Assembly: GCF_002885955.2 (NCBI RefSeq)
Contig: NZ_POQS01000002.1
Location: 280,853-344,852 of the forward strand
From: Achromobacter pulmonis
Lineage (GTDB): Bacteria; Pseudomonadota; Gammaproteobacteria; Burkholderiales; Burkholderiaceae_B
Direction: 5' to 3'
Length of the DNA: 64,000 nucleotides
Part shown: positions 9,144-16,949 of the stretch, one piece after another
How positions within the stretch are numbered: the first letter of the stretch is position 1
Layout of the letters: every line of letters starts with the position of its first letter
The notes under the pieces: generated by a model
What the model saw: the letters and a program-made list of their open reading frames with translations, nothing else
Database searches by the model: none
What the model was told of the DNA's origin: nothing
Made by a program: the position numbers and the translations under genes

Positions 9144-9842
9144 TCAGACACCCGGACCAAGGATTTGCGCCAGCGTCTGCGCGACGAGGCGGTTGGAGAG
9201 CAGGACCGGACGGCCGGACGCCTGGGCCACGGCCGCGCGCATGCGCTCGGCGTAACCCATGCAGTGCATGACGATCAGGTCACAGGAGGCCAGCTCGCGG
9301 CCGGCCTGCTCGAAATTTCGCGCCGCCTGCTGCGCGTCGGCCTCATAAGGCGAGGCGTGCGCCACCTGGACGTCGCAAGGCAGCGGCACGGCCATGTGGA
9401 AGGCGTCGACCTGCGCGGCCAGCGGCACCACCAGGCCCACCTTGCGGCAGTGCTGCGCCAGCGCCGCGACCAGGTGATCCACGACCTGCTGCGGCTCCAC
9501 CACCAGCGTGCGCATCGGCGCGATGGCCGTGCCGGTGCACAGCGGCACCAGCACGTCGTAGCCGGCGGCGTCGGCCTGGCTCATGACCTGGGCCAGCCGG
9601 GCCTCGGCGGCGGCCGCGTCCAGCTCGATCTGCGAGCCGTCGCGCATGCGCGTGGCGAAGCGGTAGGCGCCCGGCTTGGGCGCCAGCGCGGCCAGCGCCG
9701 CCGCGTCCAGGCCGTCTAGCGCGCCGAACTCGTCGACCTGCACGTGCGCGCCCAGCAGCGGCGCGATTTCCGGCACCACGTCGCTGCGCGGCGACTGCCC
9801 GATGGTGAAGAACGCCACCCGCCGCCGCGGTTGCGCGCTCAT
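9144..9842 (-). CDS. AroM-family protein
   Basis: This 232-aa protein resembles E. coli AroM (225 aa), whose function is unknown. AroM-like proteins look like members of the Asp/Glu/hydantoin racemase-like fold. Visible marks are the N-terminal RRVAFFTIGQSPRSDVVPEI, VLVPLCTGTAIAP in the middle and LIVMHCMGYAERMR near residue 190, with Cys residues placed like racemase catalytic cysteines (inference). The start overlaps the DUF1177 stop by 4 nt (ATGA), indicating translational coupling. Its place between a peptidase E operon and a Bug receptor argues for catabolism rather than aromatic synthesis. Confidence 0.85.
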   Translation of the reverse strand: MSAQPRRRVAFFTIGQSPRSDVVPEIAPLLGAHVQVDEFGALDGLDAAALAALAPKPGAYRFATRMRDGSQIELDAAAAEARLAQVMSQADAAGYDVLVPLCTGTAIAPMRTLVVEPQQVVDHLVAALAQHCRKVGLVVPLAAQVDAFHMAVPLPCDVQVAHASPYEADAQQAARNFEQAGRELASCDLIVMHCMGYAERMRAAVAQASGRPVLLSNRLVAQTLAQILGPGV

Positions 9843-10768
9843 GCCGCGTCTCCGGTTTCGCGGCCCACGGTCTGCAGGTGCGCCATGGAGCCGTAGCGCG
9901 ATTGCAGCGCGGCCCATTCGGCCTCGTCGAAAAACGTCATGGCGCGCTGGCCGAAGAGCTTGGCGGTTTCGATGCAGAAGCGCATGGCGACGTCGGCGTC
10001 CACCGCGTTGGTCACGCCGGTGGCGCAGCCCGGCACCGTGGTCTGGGCGGTCAGCGCCACGCCCACCACGGGCGCGTCGGTGACGATGGTGGGCTGCATC
10101 AGCGAATTCACGTGCCACAGGCCGTTTTCGTAGGGCGTGATGTCCTGCGTGGTCAGCGGCAGCGTCACGGGCAGTTCGCCGCTGACCCAGCCCATCACGT
10201 CCAGCATCGTCTCGGGAATGCGCAGCAGATAGCCCTGTTTTGCCACCGGCGTCAGCGCCACGCCGCGCTTGTTGACGAGACGGTTGCCGCGCGTGGTGTC
10301 GACCGAGAGGATCGCGTCCATGCGCGGATCGACTTCATGCGACATCATCTCGCGCATCGGGAATGGCGAGCGCATCATCGGCACCGGATGATGCGGACGC
10401 GTGCCGGCGCGCGGGCAGATATGCGTGCGGATGCGCACCGTGCCGGGCAGCACGTCGCCCTCGCGGGCCATGGCCATCAGCTTGAAAGCCGCCGCGATCG
10501 CGACCACCGCGCCGTCGCTGTCGGACACCAGGCCCGTGACGGCCGGGCGCGCGCCGATGCCGCCCAGGCGGCCCACGATGCCCAGCTGCGGCGCCGTCTC
10601 GTCGGCGCCCGGGATGACGATGGAAAGGAATTCGGTGGCGGCGCCGTCGCGCTCGAGCCGGGTCACCTCGACTTCGCAGTCGCCGGCCTCGCGCAGCCGC
10701 TGCGCCACCGACTCGCCGGTGACGCGGGCGGACGACAGCAGCTCGATCGTGTCGATGACTTGCTTCAT
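9839..10768 (-). CDS. DUF1177 family protein, function unknown
   Basis: It has 309 aa and no signal peptide or membrane span. I recognise it as DUF1177. Conserved-looking stretches are LGIVGRLGGIGARPAVTGLV near 62-81, RTHICP near 113-118, the HHPVPMMRSPFPMREMM segment near 125-141 and TTVPGCATGVTNAVDADVAMR near 255-275. Several His, Asp and Cys residues in these blocks could form an active or metal site, but no known catalytic motif is assigned. It overlaps pepE upstream and aroM downstream by ATGA, so the three proteins are probably made together and act in one pathway. Confidence 0.85.
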   Translation of the reverse strand: MKQVIDTIELLSSARVTGESVAQRLREAGDCEVEVTRLERDGAATEFLSIVIPGADETAPQLGIVGRLGGIGARPAVTGLVSDSDGAVVAIAAAFKLMAMAREGDVLPGTVRIRTHICPRAGTRPHHPVPMMRSPFPMREMMSHEVDPRMDAILSVDTTRGNRLVNKRGVALTPVAKQGYLLRIPETMLDVMGWVSGELPVTLPLTTQDITPYENGLWHVNSLMQPTIVTDAPVVGVALTAQTTVPGCATGVTNAVDADVAMRFCIETAKLFGQRAMTFFDEAEWAALQSRYGSMAHLQTVGRETGDAA

Positions 10769-11469
10769 GCCTGGACCTCCACCGGACCCGGGCGGAATAC
10801 GCGCGGTTCCTGCTGGCCGAGGAACAGCGGCGCCTCGTGCGGGCCGATCAGGGTCATCTCGCCGCCGCTCACCCGCAGCCCGGAGCCTTCCGGCAGGCCC
10901 AGCACCGGCATCGCCGGGTTCAGGGTGCAGAACTCGGCCAGGCGCTGCGCGCGGGTCTCGCCGCGGTGGCCCGGCGGATGGGCGTTGGTGTAGTGCGGAT
11001 TGATCTGGAACGGCAGCAGGCCCAGCGCGTCGAAGCCCTGCGGGTCGGTGATGGGCATGTCGTTGGTGGTGCAGATGGTCGGGCAGCTCAGGTTGGACCC
11101 GGCGCTCCAGCCCAGATAGGCCGCGCCCTGGCGGACCCGGCGCGCCACCACGCCCAGCAGGCCCTGGCGGCGCAGCTGGCCCAGCAGATTGAACGTGTTA
11201 CCGCCGCCCACGATGATCACGGCGGCGCCTTCCAGCGCGGCCACCGGATCTTCGGCGCGGTGCAGGCCCTGGATGTCCAGGCCGGTGTCGGCCAGCGCCG
11301 AGACCACCAGCGCGGTGTAGTCGTCCCAGTTGCGGGTCACGCCCGCGAACGGCACGAACACGGCCGGCGCGCCCGGCGGCAGCGCCGCGATCAGTTCGCG
11401 GATGGCGGGCAGCGCATGCACCAGATAGCCGGCGTCGCTGCTGGAATTGCTGAGTAGCAGGAGGTTCAT
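10765..11469 (-). CDS. pepE: peptidase E (alpha-aspartyl dipeptidase)
   Basis: PepE is a cytosolic serine peptidase (S51 family) that hydrolyses Asp-X dipeptides. It has 234 aa against 229 in Salmonella. The nucleophile is S122 in YLGWSAGSN. D137 and H159 (INPHYTNAH) line up with the Salmonella triad at an offset of two residues. The VGGGNTF oxyanion region is at 88-94. It is the first structural gene after iclR (31-bp gap) and is translationally coupled to DUF1177. An imperfect dyad, ATTTCC-GTAA-GGAAGT at 11476-11491, lies just upstream. Confidence 0.93.
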   Translation of the reverse strand: MNLLLLSNSSSDAGYLVHALPAIRELIAALPPGAPAVFVPFAGVTRNWDDYTALVVSALADTGLDIQGLHRAEDPVAALEGAAVIIVGGGNTFNLLGQLRRQGLLGVVARRVRQGAAYLGWSAGSNLSCPTICTTNDMPITDPQGFDALGLLPFQINPHYTNAHPPGHRGETRAQRLAEFCTLNPAMPVLGLPEGSGLRVSGGEMTLIGPHEAPLFLGQQEPRVFRPGPVEVQA

Positions 11470-11500
11470 GAAAGCGATTTCCGTAAGGAAGTTTGGAGAT

Positions 11501-12268
11501 TCAGGCGAGCCAATAGGGATCGTTCAGTTCGCGGCCCAGCGCCCCCACCTGCTCGAGCACGGTCTGGCGCAACCGCGCGACGCGCTCGGCGTCGACCTGG
11601 AAAGACACGAAGGACAGGCACAGGCCGCGCAGCTCGCCGGTGGCGGGATCGCGCAGCGCCGCGGCCACCGCGCCGATACCGGGCATGGCCTGGTCGATGG
11701 CGACGCCGCAGCGGTCGGCGCGGACCTGCGCCACCAGGCCGGCCAGTTCGCCCACGGTGGCGGGACAATCGCGTCCCTCCATGGGCAGCGGCTGGCCGGG
11801 GTCGGCGCCGTACAGCGCCTGGAACTCGGCATCGCTCAGGCGCGACAGCAGCGCCCGGCCCATGGCGGTGCCCGAGGCCGCGCGGCGCGAGCCGGGCGAA
11901 GACAGCACCTGCACCGGGTGCGAGCCGTTCAGGCGCTGCAGCACCACGGTCTCGCGCTGGTTCAGGGTGGACAGATAGGCGGTCAGCCCGCTTTCGTCGG
12001 ACAGGCGCGCCAGCACGGCGCGGCAGGCGTCATCGAGCGGCGTGGCCGCCATGCCGGCGCGCACCGCCTGGGCCAGCAAGGCCCCTGCGCGGTAGCGGCG
12101 CGTGGCGGGGTCCTGGTCCAGCAGGCCGTAATGCTGCATCTGGTTGAGCAGGCGCGAAGCCGTGCTCTTGGGCAGCGCAAGGCGCGCCGCCACATCGGTG
12201 AAGCTCAATTCCGTCGCGCCGTCCGCATACAGCGACAAGACGCGCTGGACTCCGTCGAGAATGCTCAT
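11501..12268 (-). CDS. IclR-family transcriptional regulator
   Basis: It has 255 aa. The N-terminal winged helix has VAARLALPKSTASRLLNQM near residues 26-44 as the recognition region. The C-terminal effector domain has YLSTLNQRETVVLQRL and the family block SGTAMGRALLS near 132-142. IclR proteins bind small organic acids and control adjacent catabolic genes. It heads the minus-strand operon pepE-DUF1177-aroM-bug. An array of AGTTCC/GGAACT half-sites begins 3 bp from its start codon, implying autoregulation. The ATG at 12266-12268 is the only sensible start. Confidence 0.93.
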   Translation of the reverse strand: MSILDGVQRVLSLYADGATELSFTDVAARLALPKSTASRLLNQMQHYGLLDQDPATRRYRAGALLAQAVRAGMAATPLDDACRAVLARLSDESGLTAYLSTLNQRETVVLQRLNGSHPVQVLSSPGSRRAASGTAMGRALLSRLSDAEFQALYGADPGQPLPMEGRDCPATVGELAGLVAQVRADRCGVAIDQAMPGIGAVAAALRDPATGELRGLCLSFVSFQVDAERVARLRQTVLEQVGALGRELNDPYWLA

Positions 12269-12271
12269 ATT

Positions 12272-12298
12272 AGTTCCGAATTATGGAACTCAAGTTCC
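12272..12298. promoter_or_regulatory. predicted IclR operator with three half-sites
   Basis: AGTTCC (12272-12277), GGAACT (12285-12290) and AGTTCC (12293-12298) form two overlapping perfect dyads sharing the middle half-site, with spacers of 7 and 2 bp. They lie 3 bp upstream of the iclR start codon, so binding would block or control the whole operon. Confidence 0.72.
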
Positions 12299-12427
12299 TA
12301 ATAGACGAACAAGAATAAAACACAGGGTGGATGGCGGTCAATACGAAGTGCAATGGGCGGGGTTTCCGGCAGACTGCAGAGACACAAAGGCGGCCCCGCC
12401 CTGTGGCCCATGCGAAAAGGACGAACC

Positions 12428-12631
12428 ATGACCATCCCGCCCCCTTCTTCCAAGTCTCGTGACGCGAGGCCGTTCCGCAATGATCGAGCTCTGCCCACAC
12501 CCATTCCCGCAGCCGGCCCGGGAAATATCGTGACCTTGCTGGCCGAATGGAGAAACGAAGAACCGTTAGGACCCGCGGACCAGTTCCCCGATCTCGAAGA
12601 CATGCCGATCGGGCGGCAAAACCCGCGATGA
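12428..12631 (+). CDS. degenerate VapB-like antitoxin remnant
   Basis: It has 67 aa. The segment ARPFRNDRALPTPIP resembles, in altered form, the AbrB/SpoVT-type DNA-binding start of VapB antitoxins (typically LFRNxRSQAVRLP). The tail LLAEWRNEEPLGPADQFPD followed by LEDMP resembles the toxin-neutralising C-terminus. The central DNA-binding strand region is missing: the usual antitoxin is about 75-85 aa. It overlaps the vapC remnant by 4 nt (ATGA), the normal vapBC arrangement. It may still be translated but is probably non-functional; it could also be an intact member of a divergent antitoxin family. Confidence 0.6.
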   Translation: MTIPPPSSKSRDARPFRNDRALPTPIPAAGPGNIVTLLAEWRNEEPLGPADQFPDLEDMPIGRQNPR

Positions 12632-12845
12632 GCGCCTATCTGCTGGACACCAATATCATCAGCGTCCTGCTGCGCGAGCCCGATGGCCGGGCCGCGCGCC
12701 GTGTCGAGCGGGTCGGCCATCGCCGGGTCTGCACCAGCATCGTCGTCGCGGCCGAACTGCGCTACGGTTGCGCCAACTGGTGACCGGCAACACCCGGGAA
12801 TTCGAGCGTATTCGCGGACTGGTCATAGAAAACTGGCTGGCTTGA
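12628..12845 (+). pseudogene. vapC PIN-domain toxin with internal deletion and frameshift
   Basis: From ATG 12628 the frame reads MSAYLLDTNIISVLLREPDG and ends in TSIVVAAELRYGC, the normal first 48 residues of a VapC RNase including the first acidic residue (D7). It stops at 12783 after CANW. In another frame, 12777-12845 reads LVTGNTREFERIRGLVIENWLA, an excellent VapC C-terminus (usual form LVTxNxREFxRVxGLxxENW). About 55-65 codons between them are absent, including the central acidic catalytic residues, and the frame shifts at the junction. The toxin is therefore dead. Confidence 0.85.
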
Positions 12846-12874
12846 AATCGGCGTGGCGCTGCGGCGCCCCTTCC

Positions 12875-13915
12875 CTACCGCTCCGCCATCTCCGCCCACT
12901 GCGCCAGCGGCAGCGGCGGTTGTTCGTGCAGGATGCGCGCCAGCACCAGTTTCAATTCGGCCCAGCCGCCGCGCGCGGTGGGCCAGCTCGACGGAGTGAC
13001 CGGCGTCCAGCCACCGTCGGCGGCGCGCTGCGCCATCTTGAAGCGGAAGGTGTAGTGGCCCGCCACGCCCATGCGCAGGTCGGTGACGACCAGGGCGTCG
13101 CCGATGGCGTCGTAGCGCAGCCAGTCGTCGGTGAACCAGCGCAGCCGCTGGTGCAGCGGCACGCCGGCCAGGGCCTGGCCGAGGTCCAGGTTCAGCGGCT
13201 GGCGCAGCCATTCCGGCGGGTCGCGGTCGAACAGGCTGCTGACGGACTCGTAATAGTGGCCGTCGGCGGTCTTGGCGATGACGCGCCATACCAGGGTGTT
13301 GAATGGCATGTTGACCGCGCGCAGGTCGGTGACGGCGATGCCCCGGGCCTGCATCGCTTCGCGCACGCGGTGCTCGGCGGCCATGCGGCCGGCCAGGCCG
13401 AAGCCCAGGTAGGCGGTGCTGAACACCAGGGCGGCGGCCAGCAGGCGGCGCGCGCCGCGGGTCATGCCGCAGGCTATCGCCACCAGCACGCCGGCGGCCA
13501 GCGGCACGGTGTAGATGGGGTCGATGATGAAAACGGCGGACCAGCTTTCCGGTATGCGCGCCAGCGGCCAGAAGAGCTGGGTGCCGTAGACGGTGAACGC
13601 GTCCAGCACGGGGTGCGTGACCAGCACCAGCCACAAGGTGAGGAACAGCCGCCGCCCGCTGTAGGGCGCCTGCGGCCAGTATTTGCGGATCAGCCAGGCG
13701 AGCAAGGCGGCCAGGCCGGTCAGGACGAAGACCGAATGCGAGAAGCCGCGATGGTAGGTCATGAGCGAGACCGGGTCGGGGTAGCTCATCAGCACGTCCA
13801 GGTCCGGCACGGTGGCCAGGGCCGCGCCGTAGATCAGCGCCCGGCGTCCCTGGAAGCGTCCCATCAGCGCGCCCTGTATTCCGGCGCCCAGCACCGCTTG
13901 CGTAACCGAATCCAT
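12875..13915 (-). CDS. DUF457/YdjM-like membrane-bound metal-dependent hydrolase
   Basis: It has 346 aa. The N-terminus MDSVTQAVLGAGIQGALMG and the conserved blocks TVPDLDVLM, HRGFSHS (near 54-60) and VTHPVLDAFTVYGT (near 98-111) identify the family; their His and Asp residues are thought to bind metal. Several hydrophobic spans occupy residues 60-180, and the C-terminal 170 residues look soluble. The physiological substrate of the family is unknown. It stands alone: the preceding vapC remnant is convergent and dedA is divergent. Confidence 0.87.
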   Translation of the reverse strand: MDSVTQAVLGAGIQGALMGRFQGRRALIYGAALATVPDLDVLMSYPDPVSLMTYHRGFSHSVFVLTGLAALLAWLIRKYWPQAPYSGRRLFLTLWLVLVTHPVLDAFTVYGTQLFWPLARIPESWSAVFIIDPIYTVPLAAGVLVAIACGMTRGARRLLAAALVFSTAYLGFGLAGRMAAEHRVREAMQARGIAVTDLRAVNMPFNTLVWRVIAKTADGHYYESVSSLFDRDPPEWLRQPLNLDLGQALAGVPLHQRLRWFTDDWLRYDAIGDALVVTDLRMGVAGHYTFRFKMAQRAADGGWTPVTPSSWPTARGGWAELKLVLARILHEQPPLPLAQWAEMAER

Positions 13916-14016
13916 AATTCCCTGACTGTAGACTTCAACCGTACGGACTAGGCGCGTCCGCTCTTGCAGGCGTTAAGATACCCGATTGCATTCAGCTTAT
14001 TTTCAAGTTTGCCTTT

Positions 14017-14667
14017 GTGAGCCTATACGTGGACCAATACATCGACCAGATCGCCGCGTTCATCGAGACCAACCAGGCATGGGCGGGTCCGATCACTTTC
14101 CTGCTGACGCTGGGCGAGTCCCTGGTGCTGGTGGGCCTCTTCATCCCGGCCACCGCGCTGATGCTGCTGACCGGCGGGCTGATCGGCGCGGGTACGCTGA
14201 GCCCGTGGATCGTGCTGGCCTGGGGCATCGCCGGGGCCATCGTGGGCGATGCGCTGTCTTACTGGCTGGGCCGCTGGGCCGGGCCGAACGTGCTGCGCCG
14301 CTGGCCGCTGAAGCAGCAGCGCTCCGGCGTCGCGCGCGCCCGCCTGTTTTTCTACCGCTACGGTTTCGCTTCGGTGCTGGTCGGCCGCTTCCTGGGCCCG
14401 ATCCGTTCCACCATTCCCACGGTGGCCGGGGTGATGGGCATGGCCCACGGCCGCTTCCAGCTGGCCAATGTCATTTCCGCCGCGCTGTGGCTGCCGCTGA
14501 TGCTGGCGCCGGGCTACATCACGGCGCGCAGCCTGGGCACGGCGGACAACGCGCAGCAGATCGCCATGATGATAGGCGCCGGCCTGTCGGTGCTGCTGGG
14601 CGGCGGCCTGCTGGTGGCCATGCTGCGCAAACGCCGCGTGCCGGCTCGCCAGCGCCGCGGCAACTGA
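14017..14667 (+). CDS. DedA-family inner-membrane protein
   Basis: It has 216 aa with four to five hydrophobic segments. The family motifs are ESLVLVGLFIPATALMLLTG near residues 34-53, GDALSYWLGRWAG near 77-89 and FFYRYGFASVLVGRFLGPIRS near 111-131, with the functionally important RFxGPxR arginines. DedA proteins act in membrane homeostasis and lipid-carrier recycling. I use GTG at 14017 (MSLYVDQYIDQI); no better ATG exists. The next gene starts 13 nt downstream and is probably cotranscribed. Confidence 0.93.
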   Translation: MSLYVDQYIDQIAAFIETNQAWAGPITFLLTLGESLVLVGLFIPATALMLLTGGLIGAGTLSPWIVLAWGIAGAIVGDALSYWLGRWAGPNVLRRWPLKQQRSGVARARLFFYRYGFASVLVGRFLGPIRSTIPTVAGVMGMAHGRFQLANVISAALWLPLMLAPGYITARSLGTADNAQQIAMMIGAGLSVLLGGGLLVAMLRKRRVPARQRRGN

Positions 14668-14680
14668 ACCGGAGAGCTCC

Positions 14681-15145
14681 ATGGCCATCGATGGCGAGCC
14701 GAAAGACGGCGATTTCGTGCGCTATATCGAAAACCTGACGCGCGCCGGCGGCGCCGCGCGCGGCAGGGTCGAGGCCGAGCGCGTCGACGCCGGCCAGTTG
14801 TCCGACCCCTTCCCCACGCCCGCGCGCAAGCCCGCGGCGGCCGCCCCCGCCGGCCAGGAAGACCCCGCCGCGGACTCGCTGGCGCGGCGCGCGCGCCAGC
14901 GCAAGATCGGCATCATCCTGACCATAGGCGGCGTGCTGGCCGGCTGGGCGGCGGCGCGCATCGTGTTCCAGGTGCTGCGCAGCCCGCAGTTCGACCTGGA
15001 CGAGCTGATGCCCGCGGCCTTCCTGGTTTTCTTCGCGGTGATGCTGTTCAAGGCCGCCGCCGGCGCGCGCAATCCGCGCCGGCCGCCGCTGGCCAAGCTG
15101 CCGCCCTTGAAGACCTCCGCGTACCGCAAGGACGGTAGCGCGTGA
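14681..15145 (+). CDS. hypothetical small membrane protein
   Basis: It has 154 aa. Residues 1-75 are polar and Ala/Pro/Arg-rich with no clear motif. Two hydrophobic helices follow, near 77-95 (IGIILTIGGVLAGWAAARIV) and 109-126 (PAAFLVFFAVMLFKAAAG), then a basic tail, so it is probably an inner-membrane hairpin with cytosolic ends. A ribosome site GGAGAG lies 6 nt before the ATG. It follows dedA by 13 nt. I do not recognise a named family. Confidence 0.78.
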   Translation: MAIDGEPKDGDFVRYIENLTRAGGAARGRVEAERVDAGQLSDPFPTPARKPAAAAPAGQEDPAADSLARRARQRKIGIILTIGGVLAGWAAARIVFQVLRSPQFDLDELMPAAFLVFFAVMLFKAAAGARNPRRPPLAKLPPLKTSAYRKDGSA

Positions 15146-15217
15146 GGCCGGGACGCGGCGGCAATGGTGCTAACATTTCCGCCGCTGTCCAACAGACCCC
15201 ACGAACCCGGAGTGAAA

Positions 15218-15886
15218 GTGAATAACGTAGTCGGATTGAACCAGGCCCAGGCGGCCACGATGCTCAAGTTGCAGGACCACTTGAACAGCATGATCAATCC
15301 GGACTGGGTCAACGGCGGCGCCCGTTTCCTGCGGGCCGCCTTCGTCGAATCGGCCGAGGCGCTGGAGCACTACGGCTGGAAATGGTGGAAGAAGCAGACC
15401 ATCGACCTGCCCCAGGTGCAGATGGAACTGGTGGACATCCTGCACTTCTATCTGTCGCACACCATCGTCGCGGCCGGCGGCAGCGCCGGGCAGGCCGCCG
15501 ACGCGCTGGTGGCCGATCTGGCCGGACCGGCCTCGGTGTCGCTGGACGGCAAGGCCTACGCGCTGGACACGCTGAACGTGCCCGAGCTGCTCGAACTGAT
15601 CGGCGGCCTGGCGGTGTGCGGGCGCGCCAGCTTCAAGGTGCTGGAGCAGGCCATGACGGCCTGCGAAATGAGCTGGAACGACGCCTACACGCAGTACGTT
15701 TCCAAGAACGTGCTGAACATCTTCCGCCAGCGCCACGGCTACAAGGAAGGCACCTACGTCAAGATCTGGAACGGCGAAGAAGACAACGTCGTGCTGGCGC
15801 GGCTGATGTCGGCGCTGGACCCGGCCCAGGCCGATTTCGCCGAACAGCTGCAGGCCCGGCTGGAACAGGCTTACGCCGCTCTCTAG
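15218..15886 (+). CDS. dimeric dUTP diphosphatase (dUTPase_2 / all-alpha NTP pyrophosphatase)
   Basis: It hydrolyses dUTP (and dUDP in this family) to dUMP, keeping uracil out of DNA. It has 222 aa. The all-alpha NTPase metal motif has its two halves in ESAEALEHYGWKWWKK and QMELVDILHF. The nucleotide-binding signature KNVLNIFRQRHGYKEGTYVK, followed by IWNGEEDN, near 165-195 is diagnostic of the dimeric dUTPase type and differs from trimeric Dut. Two in-frame GTG starts (15212, 15218) exist; I choose 15218 because GGAG sits 5 nt before it. The stop shares a CTAG palindrome with the convergent lysR gene. Confidence 0.9.
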   Translation: MNNVVGLNQAQAATMLKLQDHLNSMINPDWVNGGARFLRAAFVESAEALEHYGWKWWKKQTIDLPQVQMELVDILHFYLSHTIVAAGGSAGQAADALVADLAGPASVSLDGKAYALDTLNVPELLELIGGLAVCGRASFKVLEQAMTACEMSWNDAYTQYVSKNVLNIFRQRHGYKEGTYVKIWNGEEDNVVLARLMSALDPAQADFAEQLQARLEQAYAAL

Positions 15887-16833
15887 GCGCTGCGGGCCAC
15901 GGGCCCCGCCACCGAATCGATCGCGACGTCCCACACCGACGGCGAACCCACCTGCTGGCGCAGCGCTTCAGTGAAGGCGCGTATCCTGGCGTTGGCGCGC
16001 GGCATGGCCCGCAACAGATAAATGCCGCTGTCCGGCGCCGGCACGGCGTCCCGCAGCGCCAGCTGCACCAGGCGGCCGGCGCCGATGTCCGGGCCGGCCG
16101 ACCAGTTCGGCATGAGCGCGATGCCCAGGCCTTCCAGCGCGGCCTGGCGCCGCGCGTCGCAATCGTCGCATTCGAGCACGAAGCGGGCGTCCTGCGCCCA
16201 CAGCCCGCCGCCCACCTCGCGCCAGCCGCGCACGCTGGTGCTGTGGCGCCGGTCGATCAGGCGGTGGCGCGCCAGGTCCGCCAGCGTGCGCGGCACGCCG
16301 TGCCGCTCCAGATAGGACGGCGCCGCGCAGATCAGGTAGCGGTGGCTGCCGATGCGCTGCCCGATCAGGCTGCTGTCGGGCTGCTGCCCCACCCTGACCA
16401 CCACGTCCATGCGCTCGACCACCGGGTCCACCACCCGCTCGGTCAGCTCCAGTTCCACGCGCAATTGCGGATGGCGCAGGCCCAGGCGCGGCAGCATGGG
16501 CACCACGTAGCGCCGCGCGAAAGCAGGCAGGCAGCTCACGCGCAGCTGGCCCTGGACGCTCTGTTCCAGCGAAATGACCTCGGAACGGGCCTCCGTCATG
16601 TCGTGCAGGATCTTCACGGCGCGCTCGTAGAGCACTTCGCCGGCCTCGGTCAGGGCCAGGGCGCGGGTGGAGCGCAGGAACAGCGGCACCTGCAGTTCGG
16701 ACTCCAGCGCCCCGATCTGGCGCGCCACGGACGAGGCCACCATGCCGCGGCGGCGCGCCACCTCGGAGAAGCTCTGCGCGCGCGCGACGTCGACGAAGAT
16801 CGACAGGTTTTCGGCGAATTTGACGGCTTTCAT
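15883..16833 (-). CDS. LysR-family transcriptional regulator
   Basis: It has 316 aa. The N-terminal winged helix-turn-helix has SFSEVARRRGMVASSVARQI near residues 20-39. The C-terminal periplasmic-binding-like effector domain begins near residue 90 (GQLRVSCLPAFARRYVVPML). The ATG at 16831-16833 (MKAVKFAENLSIFVDVARA) fits the family. It is divergent from the maleylacetate reductase gene across 116 bp flanked by TTTGTGC-type half-sites, so it likely regulates that gene and itself. Its stop overlaps the dUTPase stop by 4 nt. Confidence 0.93.
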   Translation of the reverse strand: MKAVKFAENLSIFVDVARAQSFSEVARRRGMVASSVARQIGALESELQVPLFLRSTRALALTEAGEVLYERAVKILHDMTEARSEVISLEQSVQGQLRVSCLPAFARRYVVPMLPRLGLRHPQLRVELELTERVVDPVVERMDVVVRVGQQPDSSLIGQRIGSHRYLICAAPSYLERHGVPRTLADLARHRLIDRRHSTSVRGWREVGGGLWAQDARFVLECDDCDARRQAALEGLGIALMPNWSAGPDIGAGRLVQLALRDAVPAPDSGIYLLRAMPRANARIRAFTEALRQQVGSPSVWDVAIDSVAGPVARSA

Positions 16834-16936
16834 TTGTGCATATGGCGCAAAAGGCTTTGGCGTGTGGCGCGTGCTTTCCTGCTGGCGCTGGCACTTACGA
16901 TAGCGTGCATGGCCGCAGTTTGGCAATTTGCACAAA
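16833..16936. promoter_or_regulatory. candidate LysR binding sites between lysR and the reductase gene
   Basis: TTTGTGC at 16833-16839 pairs with GCGCAAA nearby as an imperfect short-spaced dyad typical of LysR boxes, and overlaps the lysR start codon. The same half-site in inverse orientation, GCACAAA, recurs at 16930-16936 inside TTTGCACAAA, 14 bp before the reductase start. Paired sites at both ends of a divergent region suit LysR autorepression and activation. Confidence 0.5.
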
Positions 16937-16949
16937 AATAGGAACCGCA

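Noticed and set aside
12428..12845. An active vapBC toxin-antitoxin system
   Set aside because: The PIN domain lacks its middle third with the central acidic residues and is out of frame, so no toxin can be made.
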